A stretch of DNA of 64,000 nt from Antilocapra americana (GCA_007570785.1 ML664664.1:868853-932852), one strand, 5' to 3'; positions 37,151 through 49,470 are shown, counted from the first letter of the stretch. Notes: a model not told the origin generated them from the sequence alone. Numbers and translations are program-made.

Positions 37151-38972
37151 ATTTGTCATATTACTTATTCCCATTATCTAGTACAGCCTATGTTCTCTTA
37201 TCACATGAAATGAAAGAATGGCCCAAAAATTATGCAAAGGAGGCTGAATGTGGCCACTGTTCTCATCCGCATTTCATAAACCTCTGTTTGAAAAGGTTAC
37301 CCTTGTATTCATTTAGAATAAAAGTCCCTTAAGACTCTCTTCTGCACTGAACACTTTACTAATGTTACTGATGAGTGAAGAGGTCATTAAACAAAACCTA
37401 ACAATGTCCTAGTTTATCACGTCTAAAACTACAGAGATGTTTTCAAGCTTAAGTTCCAATAAAAAGAGGGAAACTTACTTGACGATTCTTGCCAAGTAGG
37501 ATGGGTGGTGACAGCAAATCCATAAAATGCTGTCTTAGTAGTGAGGATTAAAAGCAAGTTTTATCTGCATATGTCTTTAAATGACTGCATTAATTTTATT
37601 TAGAGATTCTATGACCATAGGTTCACTGTATTTTCACTTATGATGCCTGTGCTTGATCATACACAATTGACTGACTGGAGTCAAGTATCAGGGTTCAATT
37701 ACATTAACAACTGTTTTATGTAAATTATTTCTTGGCTATTTTATAGAAGAAATCATGGATGACAGAAATTGGCTTACTTTAAAAAACTGGAAGTGAGCTA
37801 AACTACAAAACCAGAAGATCATGTTTTCATGTTTCACCAAGTGGTCTGGAATATTGAGCTTTTACCTTAAAACACATCCCACCATTCTTGGACATTAATA
37901 ACCAACAATCATCCTAGCATTGCTTAAATCATCAACCTAGGTTCACAGAGAAAAATTAAAAAGTACCCTAGCAAATGTGTGCATTAAAAAATGTAACATT
38001 TTTAGTTCATCTTTTATTTAAAACTTCAGTGAAACGAGACACAGTAAAACAAAGATTCAATTTCAACGTTTCTGAAAAATGAAACGAGTGTAGGTAAAAG
38101 ACAGTAGATCTGGCTCACACACTGAGCAGAGCTCAAGGGCATCTGAGCTTGCTAAGAATCAAGAGAGTTTTCCATAGACACAGGCTGCAAGGACCACAGA
38201 CTTGTGCTGGGTAATAAAATCACTTCGATTTGAACTTTTTTTCTTTTATGTCCACCATTCTGACCTTTAGATGCAGGAAGTCACATCATCAAGTATAAAT
38301 AAGTAATGGAAACTATTTGAAAATAAAAATGAAATGACTGAAAACCAAGAGAAAAATCTCAGAACATAATGTTTGATATCAAAGAGAAGGCCTGTCTATC
38401 ACACTTGCTGCTTACTATTGTTCCTCTTATCTTGTTATGCTAGTAACACAATCTCGTTGAAAAACTCTGAAAGCGTATTTTGAGTTTATGATATTCACAG
38501 TTGTGATGCCCTAACCAAATTAATCTCAGGATTCAAAATCTACACAAACAACTTTAGCCTAAAGTTAGATTTTTTTTTTTTAAATAATACAGAGATCTTC
38601 ACATGGATCCAAGCTGGAAACAAATTAAATAAATAATTATCCATGGCCATTTCCTTAAGTTCAGCAAAGAACCATTTTCAGAAATAGTTACAAGCACCAA
38701 CAGAATAGATTTTTGATTAATCAGCTATTTAGTTGTGTGTGTTAGTTCAGATATATTCATCAGCGAAATCAAGAGAGGAACAAAAATCTATATGAGTTTT
38801 TCCCTAGTGGTTAATGTAATTGCAAACTCACAGACTTAGAAAAGTAACCCTAAAATTTTTTTAAAACATTTTATTTTTATGTCCACACATTCATCATATA
38901 TACTGCATTTTCAGAAAGTTTGTTCAATCAATAATTTGGGATTAAACAGTTTTGCCTGAAAAAACAGTCAGT
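37151..38972. other. CFAP47 intron, nothing recognised
   Basis: AT-rich unique-looking sequence without a supportable feature. Confidence 0.5.
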
Positions 38973-39178
38973 GAGTGTAAGTTGCTCAGTCATGTCTGAC
39001 TCTCTGTGACCCCACGGACTATAGCCCGCCAGGCCCCTCTGTCCATGGAATTCTCCAGGCAAGAATACTGGAGAGGGTTGCCATTTCCTCCTCCAGGGGA
39101 TCTTCCCGACCCAAGGATTGAACCTGGGTCTCCTGTATTGCAGGCAGATTCTTTACCATCTGAGCCCACAGGGAAGCC
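38973..39178 (-). repeat. Bov-tA SINE, minus
   Basis: A full-length copy from AAGTTGCTCAGTCATGTCTG to TCTGAGCCCACAGGGAAGCCC, with low divergence from the family, so relatively young. Confidence 0.92.
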
Positions 39179-39239
39179 CCAAAATATCAACTAGACGAAT
39201 TAAGAGGAAGCCCTCAATGATTCAGAGATTAAAAAGGAC

Positions 39240-39262
39240 ACAAAAAAAAAAAAAAAAAAAAA
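39240..39262 (+). repeat. Poly(A) tract
   Basis: More than 20 A residues, not attached to a clear SINE or LINE body. Confidence 0.85.
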
Positions 39263-39377
39263 CAACGGCAAAATAATAAAAAGAAAAGGCTGGAAAAATC
39301 ACAAGGGTTAGGGTAATACACTGAAAAGGTTGATGTGGTTTGGACTCTAGGTAAAAAGATGATATTGATATAAGTCT

Positions 39378-39592
39378 TAGTTCAGTTCAGTCGTTCAGTT
39401 GTGTCAGACTCTTTCGACCCTATGGATGCAGCATGTCAGGCCCCCCTGTCCATCACCAACAAGTTTGAGTTTACTCAAATTCATGTCCATTGAGTCAGTG
39501 ATGCTATCCAACCATGTTATCCTCTGTCGTCCCCTTCTCTTTCTGCCTTCAATTTCTCCCAGCATCAAGGTCTTTTCAAATGAGTCAGTTAG
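39378..39592 (-). mobile_element. BovB 3' end, minus
   Basis: TTCAGTTCAGTCGTTCAGTT to CTTTTCAAATGAGTCAGTT, with a short loss near 39455. Only the last ~215 bases are present. Confidence 0.9.
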
Positions 39593-40040
39593 ATTTAAGT
39601 CTAACCAGAGATAAAACCTTGGAGGTTTGCTACAGCTTGGAAGGAGAGGCTTAGAATAACTGAAAGCAAGGTCCAGTGTTAAAGTGATTGACAAAATGGT
39701 TTGAGTTGATTACTTACTTGTTTGAGTTCTTTTGTGTTTGATAAAGAATTGTGAGTTTGACCTCTAGGCTGGGATTTTCTAAAGCTATCAAGATGAAGAA
39801 CTCATCATTGCCCTGCTGATGTGCCAGACTATCTTGAGTAGATATAAATTCCACCAGAAATGCAAGCAACTAAGTTATCTCCAAGAATGAAGATCAAAGG
39901 GCTGACACTGCTATGAAGCAATGAGCTAAAAGATAAGTCATGTTAAAATTATTTTTGTGAAAGAAAATATCTCTACTCTACCTTCCATTCTGTATAAGAA
40001 GGATTACTGTTTATTTTCTTTAATATACTTGACTCAACAG

Positions 40041-40158
40041 GACTTCCCTGGCAGTCCACTGGTCAAGACTCCATGCTCCCAATGCAGAGGGCATGGGTTT
40101 GATCCCTGGTTGGGGAACTATGATCCCGTATGGTGCCCAGGAAAAAAAAAAAGAAATA
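40041..40158 (+). repeat. CHR-type SINE head, plus, running into the assembly gap
   Basis: GGACTTCCCTGGCAGTCCAC with the GGTTTGATCCCTGG box B and 'ggggaactatgatcc'. An A-rich run follows and then the N gap. Its true 3' end may be hidden by the gap. Confidence 0.82.
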
Positions 40159-40159
40159 T

Positions 40160-40559
40160 NNNNNNNNNNNNNNNNNNNNNNNNNNNNNNNNNNNNNNNNN
40201 NNNNNNNNNNNNNNNNNNNNNNNNNNNNNNNNNNNNNNNNNNNNNNNNNNNNNNNNNNNNNNNNNNNNNNNNNNNNNNNNNNNNNNNNNNNNNNNNNNNN
40301 NNNNNNNNNNNNNNNNNNNNNNNNNNNNNNNNNNNNNNNNNNNNNNNNNNNNNNNNNNNNNNNNNNNNNNNNNNNNNNNNNNNNNNNNNNNNNNNNNNNN
40401 NNNNNNNNNNNNNNNNNNNNNNNNNNNNNNNNNNNNNNNNNNNNNNNNNNNNNNNNNNNNNNNNNNNNNNNNNNNNNNNNNNNNNNNNNNNNNNNNNNNN
40501 NNNNNNNNNNNNNNNNNNNNNNNNNNNNNNNNNNNNNNNNNNNNNNNNNNNNNNNNNNN
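40160..40559. other. Assembly gap, 400 N
   Basis: Exactly 400 undetermined bases in a CFAP47 intron. Open frames drawn through it are meaningless. It starts just after a SINE A-rich tail, a usual place for assembly failure. Confidence 0.99.
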
Positions 40560-40849
40560 ATTAGACAGTCAAGCATATTCCATTGTATTGACTTTCCCTT
40601 TCACTTTCTTTGAGTTACATACTAGACTTTCACTGACATGGGAACCTTTGTATTATATCTCATTTCACTCCCTCCCAGATTACAGGATTTGCTAAGCTCC
40701 TTGGATATAAAGCAAACCCTTCCACTTACTTTACTCCCCCATCAACACTTGAAGAAGTAAAAAATAATAATAAATGTACAAATAATGTAAAATTTTTACT
40801 GACAGTAACAGTTATGACTTGGCAGTGTGCCTGTAGCTATAAAAATAGT

Positions 40850-40985
40850 TATAAAGATGGGATGAAGCAAGATGTCCCAGGTTCAACCACCTAATCCATA
40901 AAATGGGGTTGACCACACTTTTACCATAAGGACTCTGGTGACAATGAATTGAAATACTTCTTAGAATGGTAGGTAGCAAGTTTAG
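40850..40985 (+). repeat. Possible MIR fragment, plus
   Basis: 'cccaggttcaaccacctaatccataaaatggggtt' with '...gtgacaatgaattgaaat' keeps MIR-like order but is weak. Confidence 0.35.
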
Positions 40986-41414
40986 AAATGCTTAAAAAAT
41001 AAACTACTATTTTTAAAAATTATTATTATTCAGATGAAAATAGAATGGGAAGAAAACATACTACTTGGAAGATTAGGTTTCATACAATTTTATATTTAAG
41101 TTTGTGAAAACTTGAGTAATAAAAATCCAAGTCAGAAAATTAACATAAATGCTAGCAATTTGGCATTTGCATTAAAGTACCTACATTTTAAATCTGGGTT
41201 TATATTCTCTTTCATTCAAGTGATCAAAGAATTTAAAGATGTCTTCTTAAATGCCTGTGCATACATAATGTATATTTTCAAAAGTTCATTTAAATAATAA
41301 TTTGCAATAAAGTTGTTTTGCTTGCAAAGTTGTCAAATGGATAAATTAGATTTACATATTTATTAACTTTAAAATTTAATTAACCTGTCTTAGTCTAAGA
41401 ATACTCTATCATAC

Positions 41415-41519
41415 CTGAGCACAGTGGAAGATGACAGAAGTCTGATGACTAGCTCTTCCAAGAGCAGAAGGACGAAAGTGAATAGGTATGTCTTTGGATG
41501 AGTTAGGAGGTATGATCAG
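41415..41519 (-). CDS. CFAP47: CFAP47 exon E (105 nt)
   Basis: The acceptor is TTCACACAG and the donor is GTATGATAG on the minus strand. The exon is exactly 35 codons in phase 0, from LIIPPNSSKDIPIHF to TSVIFHCAQ. 'IPPNSSKDIPIHFRPSALG' is the usual proline-flanked linker and strand that fixes a domain repeat in ASH-like proteins. As its length is a multiple of three, skipping it would keep the frame but remove most of one strand pair. It sits about 0.86 kb from the assembly gap in the downstream intron. Confidence 0.9.
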
Positions 41520-42358
41520 CTGTGTGAATTAAGAAACAAGAAAGGGAAACAAATATCAATATTTTTGCTTGTGTGCTAGGTATATGCCAGGTAGATGCTT
41601 GCGTGATTAACATGTTGCCTTGTACACATTAACCATTTTCAGCATGGTTGCTTGGCAAATATTGGTGAAATAGCCCAAGATACTAAACAGTGTTTAGTAG
41701 TGCATACACCATGTTCCTCCCCAAGACAATGACTACAGTGATCTGTAAAAGGAAATCAGGATTAAGCTTTTAAGCTCAGTTGCAATATCCATTAATGGAA
41801 AAGTGCATTTTATATAAGAACCCATAGCTTATTGTCCATTTCAAGAACCATGTCCAACCACTGGGAATCTAACTTGTAGCCTTGGTGAGGTCAAAAGAAA
41901 TGAACTCAGTCTAAATGCAGAGGTAAGATATGCTTCTTTAGTGCACAATGAAGTTTCTTCTTTGTGCGATCACATAGACCCTCGAGGTATGACCTACTGG
42001 AATAACTTGAGTCTGAATTGTATTAGTATGAGTTACTGCTTCAGAGATTGTAAAAGAAGCTAAAAATTCCAATTATCATAATAGAATGAGGACCTGAAGA
42101 TCTTAAGTAATCAAAAAAACTACACTGTGAATAATGTAACATTTACTATTAACACTTACAGAATGACTGAATCAATGTTATATGTTTGAAAAGTAAATTA
42201 TTTCTTCACTAATATAGTTTGCCAGATAATTTTTGAAAAAGGAAACTTGCAGTTTATCAGTGTCTTTCAATCCTCATAGGTTATAGCATTTACTGTTCAA
42301 CAAACTGAGAATAACCATGAACAAACATACAAACTTACATTTACAACAGAGTTAATTT

Positions 42359-43220
42359 GCTGCTGTCATTCAGTTGTTAAGTCATGTCGGATTCTTTGTG
42401 ACTCCATGAACTGCAGCATGCCAGACTTCCCTGTCCTTCACCTCTCCCAGAGTTTGCTCAGATTCATGCATACTGAGTTGGTGATGCTATCTAACAGTCT
42501 CATTCTCTGCCATCCTTTTTCCCTTCTGCCCTCAAACTTTCCCAGCATCAGGGTCTTTTCCAGTGAGTTGGCTCTTCACATCAAGTGGCCAAAGTATTGC
42601 AGCTTCAGATTCAGCATCAGTCCTTCCAATGAATATTCAGGGTTGATTTCCTTAAGGATTGACTGGTTTGATCTCCTTACTGTCCAAGACTCTCAAGAGT
42701 CTTCTCCAGCACCGTAATTCAAAGGCATCAATTCTTTGGTGCTCAGCCTTCTTTATGGGTCAACTCTCACATCTACACATGACTACTGGAAAAACCACAG
42801 CTTTGACTAGACAGACCTTTATCAGCAAAGTGATGTCTTTGCTTTTTAATATACTATCAAGGGCTACTCTGGTAGCTCAGCCAGTAAAGAATCTGCCTGC
42901 AATGCAGGAAACCCTGGTTCGATTCCTAGGTGGGGAAGATCTGCTGGAGAAGGGATAGGCTGCTCATTCCAGTATTCTTAGGCTTCCCTGTGGCTCAGCT
43001 GGTAAAGAATCCACCTGCAACATGGGAGACCTGGGTTTGATCCCTGGGTTGGGAAGATCCCCTGGAGAAGGGAACAGCTACCCACTCCAGTATAGCGGCC
43101 TGGAGAATTCCATGGGGTTGCAAAGAGTCGGACATGACTGAGTGACTTTTACTTTCACTTTTCTGATTTGTCATAGCTCTAATTCCAAGGAGCAAGCATC
43201 TTTTAATTTCATGGCTGCAC
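42359..43220 (-). mobile_element. BovB 3' portion, minus, split by Bov-A2
   Basis: The BovB end (CATTCAGTTGTTAAGTCATG) runs to about 42860, then resumes at about 43166 with 'tgatttgtcatagctctaattccaaggagc'. It is in the intron between exons D and E. Confidence 0.9.
42861..43165 (+). repeat. Bov-A2 dimeric SINE, plus, nested in BovB
   Basis: Two tRNA-like heads (GGGCTACTCTGGTAGCTCAG and AGGCTTCCCTGTGGCTCAGC) in tandem, then a single 3' body ending 'gactgagtgacttttactttcac'. The dimer structure is plain. Confidence 0.9.
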
Positions 43221-45429
43221 GAATTAACAGAACTAATTACTTCCTTATTATATATAAGTGTGGTTTATCTACAGCAAAATTTTCTTTTTTTAATTTCAGA
43301 CTGGGTCTTCCTCTGATATTTAAAATGTGTTGATGGTATCAGTTAATGCACATTGAACGAGTTTAATTTCAGAATCGACTTGAGCAAAAAAAATTAGAAA
43401 AGTTGCATTTCAAATGTTCTTTCAATTTAGCAAATGTGACAAAAGGATTTCTCTCCTTCCTCCCTATATATACATTAAAGAAATCACCAATTTCATTGTA
43501 AAAGTATATAATACTACATTAATTGAGAAGTTAAACTCTAGTTCTACCACTTACTAATCATGTATTTTAACTACTTTGACCTCTCTGGCCTCAAATTCCA
43601 TTCCTATAAGTATATGTCAGAGGCAAGTGCTGAAAATTGAGGTTATGTATACAGCAAACCAATAACTCAATTCCTTTATTTCCACAGAAAATTTATTGAA
43701 AAATTCATCTCCCCTGGTTTCAAGGAAAATATAAGCACTGTCGGATGGAATTTAACTGTAGCAAACCTACTTGTTTAGTGCAATGGGATACATAATATAC
43801 ATAATATGCTAAATATAGCAGCTTTCTGAAACTTAAAAACATTTCATTACAAGCAAAAACATTTTATTACAAGTGTCATTAGGAGAACCAATTCCAATCT
43901 TTGAGTTTACACTAGATCCTAGTTCAAGAGGGAAAGATATTCTTCCAACAGTTAGGTAAAATGAAGTTTGGACCAGATACTAGATGTATTTACTGAAGTA
44001 TTTGCTGTTAAAATAGTATCTACAATTTACTTTTAAATTGGATAGCAAGAAACTAAGAGAGAAGAGAGAGGGAAAAAATTAAACAAATTGTTAATATAAG
44101 AACCAAGATAGAAGGTGTAAGTCTGTGCACTGTATTATTCTACTTCTGCAACTTTTTGATATTTTTCATAATATATCGATGGAAGAAAGTAAGTTTTTAA
44201 TTAATTATTTCACTTGATAATCTATGTTTACTTATTGAAGGATTTAGGATAATCACCAATTTTAAAAATCCTCACCTATGGAAACATGAATATTATATAA
44301 CAAAAACAGGAATAAAATCATATTTACATATGTATATATGTATATAAACATATATACATTAAAAACTATATAGATATATAATATATTTTCCATTTATTAT
44401 CATTACCATTAATGTGTGTTCCTATTGATTCTTTGACATATAATACTTTAATCACCTGTAGATTTATTTTTGAGTTATTTCCTAATATTAAAATTACTTG
44501 CATATTCAGTGCTCAATAATATTTGATAAGTGTATGAAAGAATGAATGGACTAAAAAGCCATAGCTAGACATGTTAAAGTTGAGACCATCTTTTTCATTA
44601 TGCAGTGTAAGGAAGTATCTGTAATATAACACATTTGTTTTCCCTTGAAACACAGTTTACACTCTTTGTAAAAGTAGTTATATAAAGGATATGAATACAA
44701 CAATATTGAATGAGTCTTTTCAGTTCTATGTAAACTATAGCCTGACCATCATATTCTGTTTAATTTATGGACAATATGGTGTTATGCAATACAAACACAC
44801 ACATACATTTTAAAATAATTTCCCTAAGATTACACCATATACACCAATTTCAGGAATGTAATATTTAGCAATATCTGATTTGACACACCATGGCAACTAA
44901 GAACTAATTTCATATCGTGATATTAGCTGGCAACCAATGAGTAACAAGAGACAAGTATTAAAGTATAAACAAATAAATCACAATTGTAGACTTGTTAAAT
45001 AATTGTCAAATAGCAAACAATAAAATCCTTTATCTAAATACCATATCTACTTAATAGGGCTTCCTAATTTATTGTACGGTCCTCTGAAGAAAGTAATGTT
45101 TTGCAATTGTCATTTTGAAATTTACTTGAATGCATGATTTTGTTTTCCACTATATATATTTGGTATGGTATACTTTGGAAATAGAGACAGAGATGCTCAC
45201 CCTTCAGCTCTTGTTTTGTTACTTGTGGGAAGATAGAGGGATGGAGACCCAGTGAATGGCTCCAGTCTCTATCAGAAACCAAGGAATGAGAAAATGAGGC
45301 AGAGAAAGGAGAGAGGAGCAGAGCGCTCAGCACTGTCTGTGGGGAGTGGGCGGTGTGTGGCAACTAAAGAAAAGCTAAAAAGAACTGCCCCTCTAGGATT
45401 TATATAGAGTAACCTTACTAGTCAAAATC
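43221..45429. other. CFAP47 intron, mostly unrecognised
   Basis: A MIR fragment ('gttctaccacttactaatcatgtattttaactac', 43530-43610) and an AT-rich TATATA tract (44318-44395) are visible. The block 44105-44180 faintly resembles an old L1 3' end. No exon seen. Confidence 0.5.
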
Positions 45430-45600
45430 ATATCAGTAAAATGCACAATTTTGGTGGGGACCCTAATAGCTGGGGAGACTGTGCATGAGTGCCATGAGTG
45501 GAGGCAGAATGTGAATGGGAAATCTCTGTACCTTCTGTCTAATTTTGCTGTGGACCTCACCTGCTCTAAAAAATTAAGTTTCTTTAAAAAAAGAAAAAAG
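45430..45600 (+). mobile_element. Old L1M-type 3' end, plus
   Basis: 'tgggaaatctctgtaccttctgtctaattttgctgtggacct' followed by 'tgctctaaaaaatta' is a typical old L1 3' terminus, followed by an A-rich run. Confidence 0.65.
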
Positions 45601-45966
45601 AGAAAAAAAAGAGCACTCTAGTTAAAATCAGGGGAAAAGAAAGTCATAATACTAGGTAACTATCAGAAAAACTGGTTACCAAAATGGTCAGAAATAAAGC
45701 ACAACCAATTTATTTATAGATCAGTAAAAATGAGCATGAATCTAGCCTATACATTATAATTTCAAAAATTTAATTGAACATGATACTGATTTTCTTTTTT
45801 TTGTAATTCATGCCTTTATTCAATCTTTTGGACTATTTGTTTTTATTCCGGTATATTATACATAATATAAAATTATCCATTTAAACCATTCTTATGAATA
45901 CAATTCAGAGAACTTAAATAAGTTTCTATTGTTTTGCAACTATCTTCACTAACCGTTTATATATAT

Positions 45967-46824
45967 ATATTTTATTTTTTAAAATTTATTTATTTTAATT
46001 GGAGGCTAATTGCTTTACAATATTGTAGTGGTTTTGCCATACATTGACATGATTCGGCCATGGGTGTATATGTGTTCCCCATCCTGAGCCCCCTCCCAGT
46101 TCCCTCCCCATCCCATCCCTCTGGGTCATTCCAGTGCACCAGCCCTGAGCACCCTGTCTCATGCATCAAACCTGGACTGGCGATATGTTTCACATATGAT
46201 AATATACACGTTTAAATGCTATTCTCTCAAATCATCCCACCCTCGCCTTCTCCCACAGAGTCCAAAAGACTGTTCCATACATCTGCGTATCTTTTGCTGT
46301 CTCACATATAGGGTTATCATTATCATCTTTCTAAATTCCATATATATGCATTAGTATACTGTATTGGTGTTTTTTTTTTTTTCTGGCTTACTTCACTCTG
46401 TATAATAGGCTCCAGTTTCATCCACCTCATTAGAACTGATTCAAATGTATTCTTTTTAATGGCTGAGTAATATTCCATTGTGTATATGTACCACTGCTTT
46501 CTTATCCATTCGTCTGTTGATGGGCATCTAGGTTGCTTCCATGTCCTGGCTATTGTAAACAATGCAGCGATGAACATTGGGGTGCACGTGTCTCTTTCAA
46601 TTCTGGTTTCCTTGGTGTGTATGCCCAGCAGTGGGATTGCTGGGTCATATGGCAGGTCTATTTGCAGTTTTTTAAGGAATCTCCACACTGTTCTCCATAG
46701 TGGCTGTACTAGTTTGCATTCCCACCAACAGTGTAAGAGGGTTCCCTTTTCTCCACACCCTCTCCAGCATTCATTGTTTGTAGACTTTTGGATAGCAGCA
46801 ATTCTGACCAGCATAAATTGGTGA
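45967..46824 (-). mobile_element. L1 3' end, minus
   Basis: The minus strand reads the ORF2 C-terminus (46323-46814) with [18 protein letters not shown], then the 3'UTR to a T-rich start at about 45967. The 5' truncation falls just before an (AT)n tract. It is very close to the L1 at 20744-21550 and to 61750-62270, in opposite orientation. Confidence 0.93.
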
Positions 46825-46825
46825 G

Positions 46826-46858
46826 ATATATATATATATATATATATACATATATATT
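46826..46858. repeat. (AT)n microsatellite
   Basis: About 16 dinucleotide units with one CA break, directly at the truncated 5' end of the minus-strand L1. Confidence 0.9.
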
Positions 46859-46966
46859 AAAAAATAGCATCTGCAATTCAGTTGCTAATGCCTCATGGTG
46901 TGCCAAAATCAGAACTGCAAAATGTTCTAGTAGTGGTAGGTTACTTGATTTACTGAATATACTTAC

Positions 46967-47075
46967 TGGTAATCTCTTGATCTCCAGGACAAAATTTTCA
47001 GTATTACTGTTTGTTGCATGCAATTCTAAGGTTTCATACGTAGGATTATCTAAAGAAATCATCTGAGTGGTAACT
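46967..47075 (-). CDS. CFAP47: CFAP47 exon D (109 nt)
   Basis: A strong polypyrimidine acceptor (TTTTTCTTTCCAG) and a perfect GTAAGT donor frame this exon on the minus strand. One base completes the split lysine, then it reads VTTQMISLDNPTYETLEL, then HATNSNTENFVLEIKRLP, ending in phase 0. The 'LDNPTYETLEL...NSNTENFVL' motif (asparagine-rich turns between strands) is typical of MSP/ASH-like domains. It lies about 140 bases from the truncated end of an antisense L1 and an (AT)n tract, but the exon itself is undisturbed. Confidence 0.9.
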
Positions 47076-47587
47076 CTGGAAAGAAAAACAAAGCTAGTGA
47101 ACTTGTTCTTAAAATTGTTCAATGATAATTTCACACACTCGATGACAATTATGGGTTGAAGTGCATCCCTCAAAAAGATCAAGTTCTAACACCCAAACTC
47201 TGAGATGTGATTTATGCTCCAAAGCTCTCCAATGAATCAGATAGTATCTGCGATTTCACCTGTAATCACTGCCTTGTTTAGCTTCTTCCCTTCACTTATT
47301 CTGTCTCTCCCATTCTCTTACTAATTTTTCTTACTGGGAACACACCTCCTTAATCCTTAATAAGTCACTTGCAGTGATGTTTTGGCTCAACATATGGTAC
47401 TGAGAGAACTGAATGCTCTTTTGGTGTCCTTACAGAGAGACATTAACTGATCTGCCCACAGGTACACACACTCTTTAAAAGCAGGAATTGTGACTTGGTT
47501 ACCCTTATGTATCAGCACTAAACTTGATGTCAGTTATGTAATAGGAACTCAGTCCCCTAAATATAAATGGTCATATTTCAATGGCAT

Positions 47588-48128
47588 ATCAGTTCAGTTC
47601 AGTCACTCAGTTGTGTCCGACTCTTTGTGACCCCATGAATCGCAGCACACCAGGCCTCCATGTCCATCACCAACTCTCGGAGTCCACCCAAACTCATGTC
47701 CATTGCGTCGGTGATACCATTCAACCATCTCATCCTCTGCCATCCCCTTCTCCTCCTGCCCTCAATCTTTCCCAGCATCAGGGTCTTTTCAAATTAGTCA
47801 GTTCTTTGCATCAGGTGGCCAAAGTACTGGAGTTTCAGCTTCAACATCAGACCTTCCAATGAACACCCGGGACCGATCTCCTTTAGGATGGATTGACTGG
47901 GTCTCCTTGTAGTCCAAGGGACTCTCAAGAGTCTTCTCCAACACCACAGTTCAAAAGCATCAATTCTTCAGTGCTCAGCTTTCTTTATAGTCCAACTCTC
48001 ACATCCATACATGACTACTGGAAAAACCATAGCCTTGACTAGACAGATCTTTGTCAGCAAACTAATGTCTCTGCTTTTTAATATGCTCTCTAGGTTGGTC
48101 ATAACCTTCCTTCCAAGGAGTAAGCGTC
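47588..48128 (-). mobile_element. BovB 3' portion, minus
   Basis: ATCAGTTCAGTTCAGTCACTC to ACCTTCCTTCCAAGGAGTAAGC. 540 bases, little diverged, in the intron between exons C and D. Confidence 0.92.
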
Positions 48129-48747
48129 AAAGGCGTATGGTATTAACCAAATGATCGAGTATTCTCAGTTGCCCATTGTTTACCCTCTTGTTATGCCTTG
48201 AGCAAACTCTAGTCAGCCTTCTATCTTTTCAATAGTCCACTGAACTCTGCTTGTCCCCAAGCCTGCACAAGCACCAAAAAAGTGGAGTGTGTCTCCATTC
48301 TGAGCATCTCCTGGGAATTAACCGACCTCAGAGAAACCCTTTTTCCTATCAGACCCTACCAGTCATTCCCCCTTCCTTGTCTAGCTTTCCCTCCAAAGAT
48401 TCTGGTTATCGTTGCTTGCTCCTCCTTTAGCTTGTAAAAGAAAAAGCTTATTTTGTTTGATACTGAGTAGCTTGTCGATTTCTGAGAGGGAAGTATTCTC
48501 TGAATTGCAATAGTGCCTTGCCAACTATTTTAATAGTTCCTTTTCCTCCCTTGAAATAATCACTTTGAACAAAAGTGTCTCCTTCCAAGTCCTGACATGT
48601 TTTTCTTTTCACACAAGTTTTCCACAGGATAGTTTGAGCAGCAAACTTCCTTAGAGAAGAAAAACAATTACTAAAACAAAATATATATATTTGCCCTATT
48701 TAAAAAGAGTAGCTGCAGTATAACAATATCTATTAAAAAGAACTTAC

Positions 48748-48855
48748 TTTCCAAGGTCACAATATATTTCTTTCATTATGGTTGGTTCTGGAAGGTCGAT
48801 AGTTATTTTCAGTAAATACCAAAACTCTAGACCCAAATCAGGCTGAAAAATAATG
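48748..48855 (-). CDS. CFAP47: CFAP47 exon C (108 nt)
   Basis: Two AG acceptors are possible on the minus strand. Only the upstream one (CTCCACCAG, exon from 48855) keeps the frame: the previous exon's AG plus C gives Ser, then IIFQPDLGLEFWYLLKITI. The better-looking TTTTTCAG lies 13 nt further in and would shift the frame. The donor is GTAAGTTC, a near-consensus site. The exon ends with two bases of a lysine codon completed by the next exon. 'LGLEFWYLLKITID' is the edge strand where one beta-sandwich domain passes to the next, a pattern known in CFAP47 and HYDIN-like proteins. Confidence 0.88.
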
Positions 48856-49294
48856 CTGGTGGAGAGAAAAATAAAAAAATCTTGTCAGCAGATCTAGTTT
48901 GTATGCAAAATAAATTTGGCAGAGAAAATAAATCCCAAATAGGTGGTTCCAAATATAACATTTGACAATCATTCTGTGACACATTCTAGTCTCGTTGTAG
49001 ATGTATTTATCTTTTTCATTTTTGGTGGGAAAATCACTTCTTATTCAAGAAAAATTATTATCATGAATATCCATCTAACAAATGCCCATTGAATCAATGA
49101 AAAATGCTTAAACATAGGTGATTTGATTGTCTTACAATAGCTCGAACAAGTAGAGTCCTGTGTTTGAACTGTGATTAAATCAGATGTAGTTGATTTTCAC
49201 ATGAAGACTATCAAGTTACATGCAGCTCTGGAGAGCTACCTTTATCATCTGCCTGTGTTCTCCTTTGGGGAGACAAAGAGCATGTGACAGTCTA

Positions 49295-49470
49295 AAAATA
49301 AAACTGGGCCGGTATTCCAACTCTATCATCTTTTATCTGTACAGCCTTGAACAAGTCACCTAGCTTGCTGAACTTCAATTTCACCATTTATAAAATGGGA
49401 ACACTCGTTCCTGCCTCTTATGGTTACTCTGAGAATTTTAGGTGTGTATGTATGTAAACCATATGCTCTA
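49295..49470 (+). repeat. MIR SINE, plus
   Basis: 'gtacagccttgaacaagtcacctagcttgctgaacttcaatttcaccatttataaaatggga' is the MIR core. It lies in the intron between exons B and C. Confidence 0.82.

Noticed and set aside
39957..40695. Long frames of about 144-218 codons across 40160-40559
   Set aside because: They run through unknown bases (N) and carry no information.
46323..46814. 163-codon open frame as a host gene
   Set aside because: Same L1 ORF2 end, on the minus strand.
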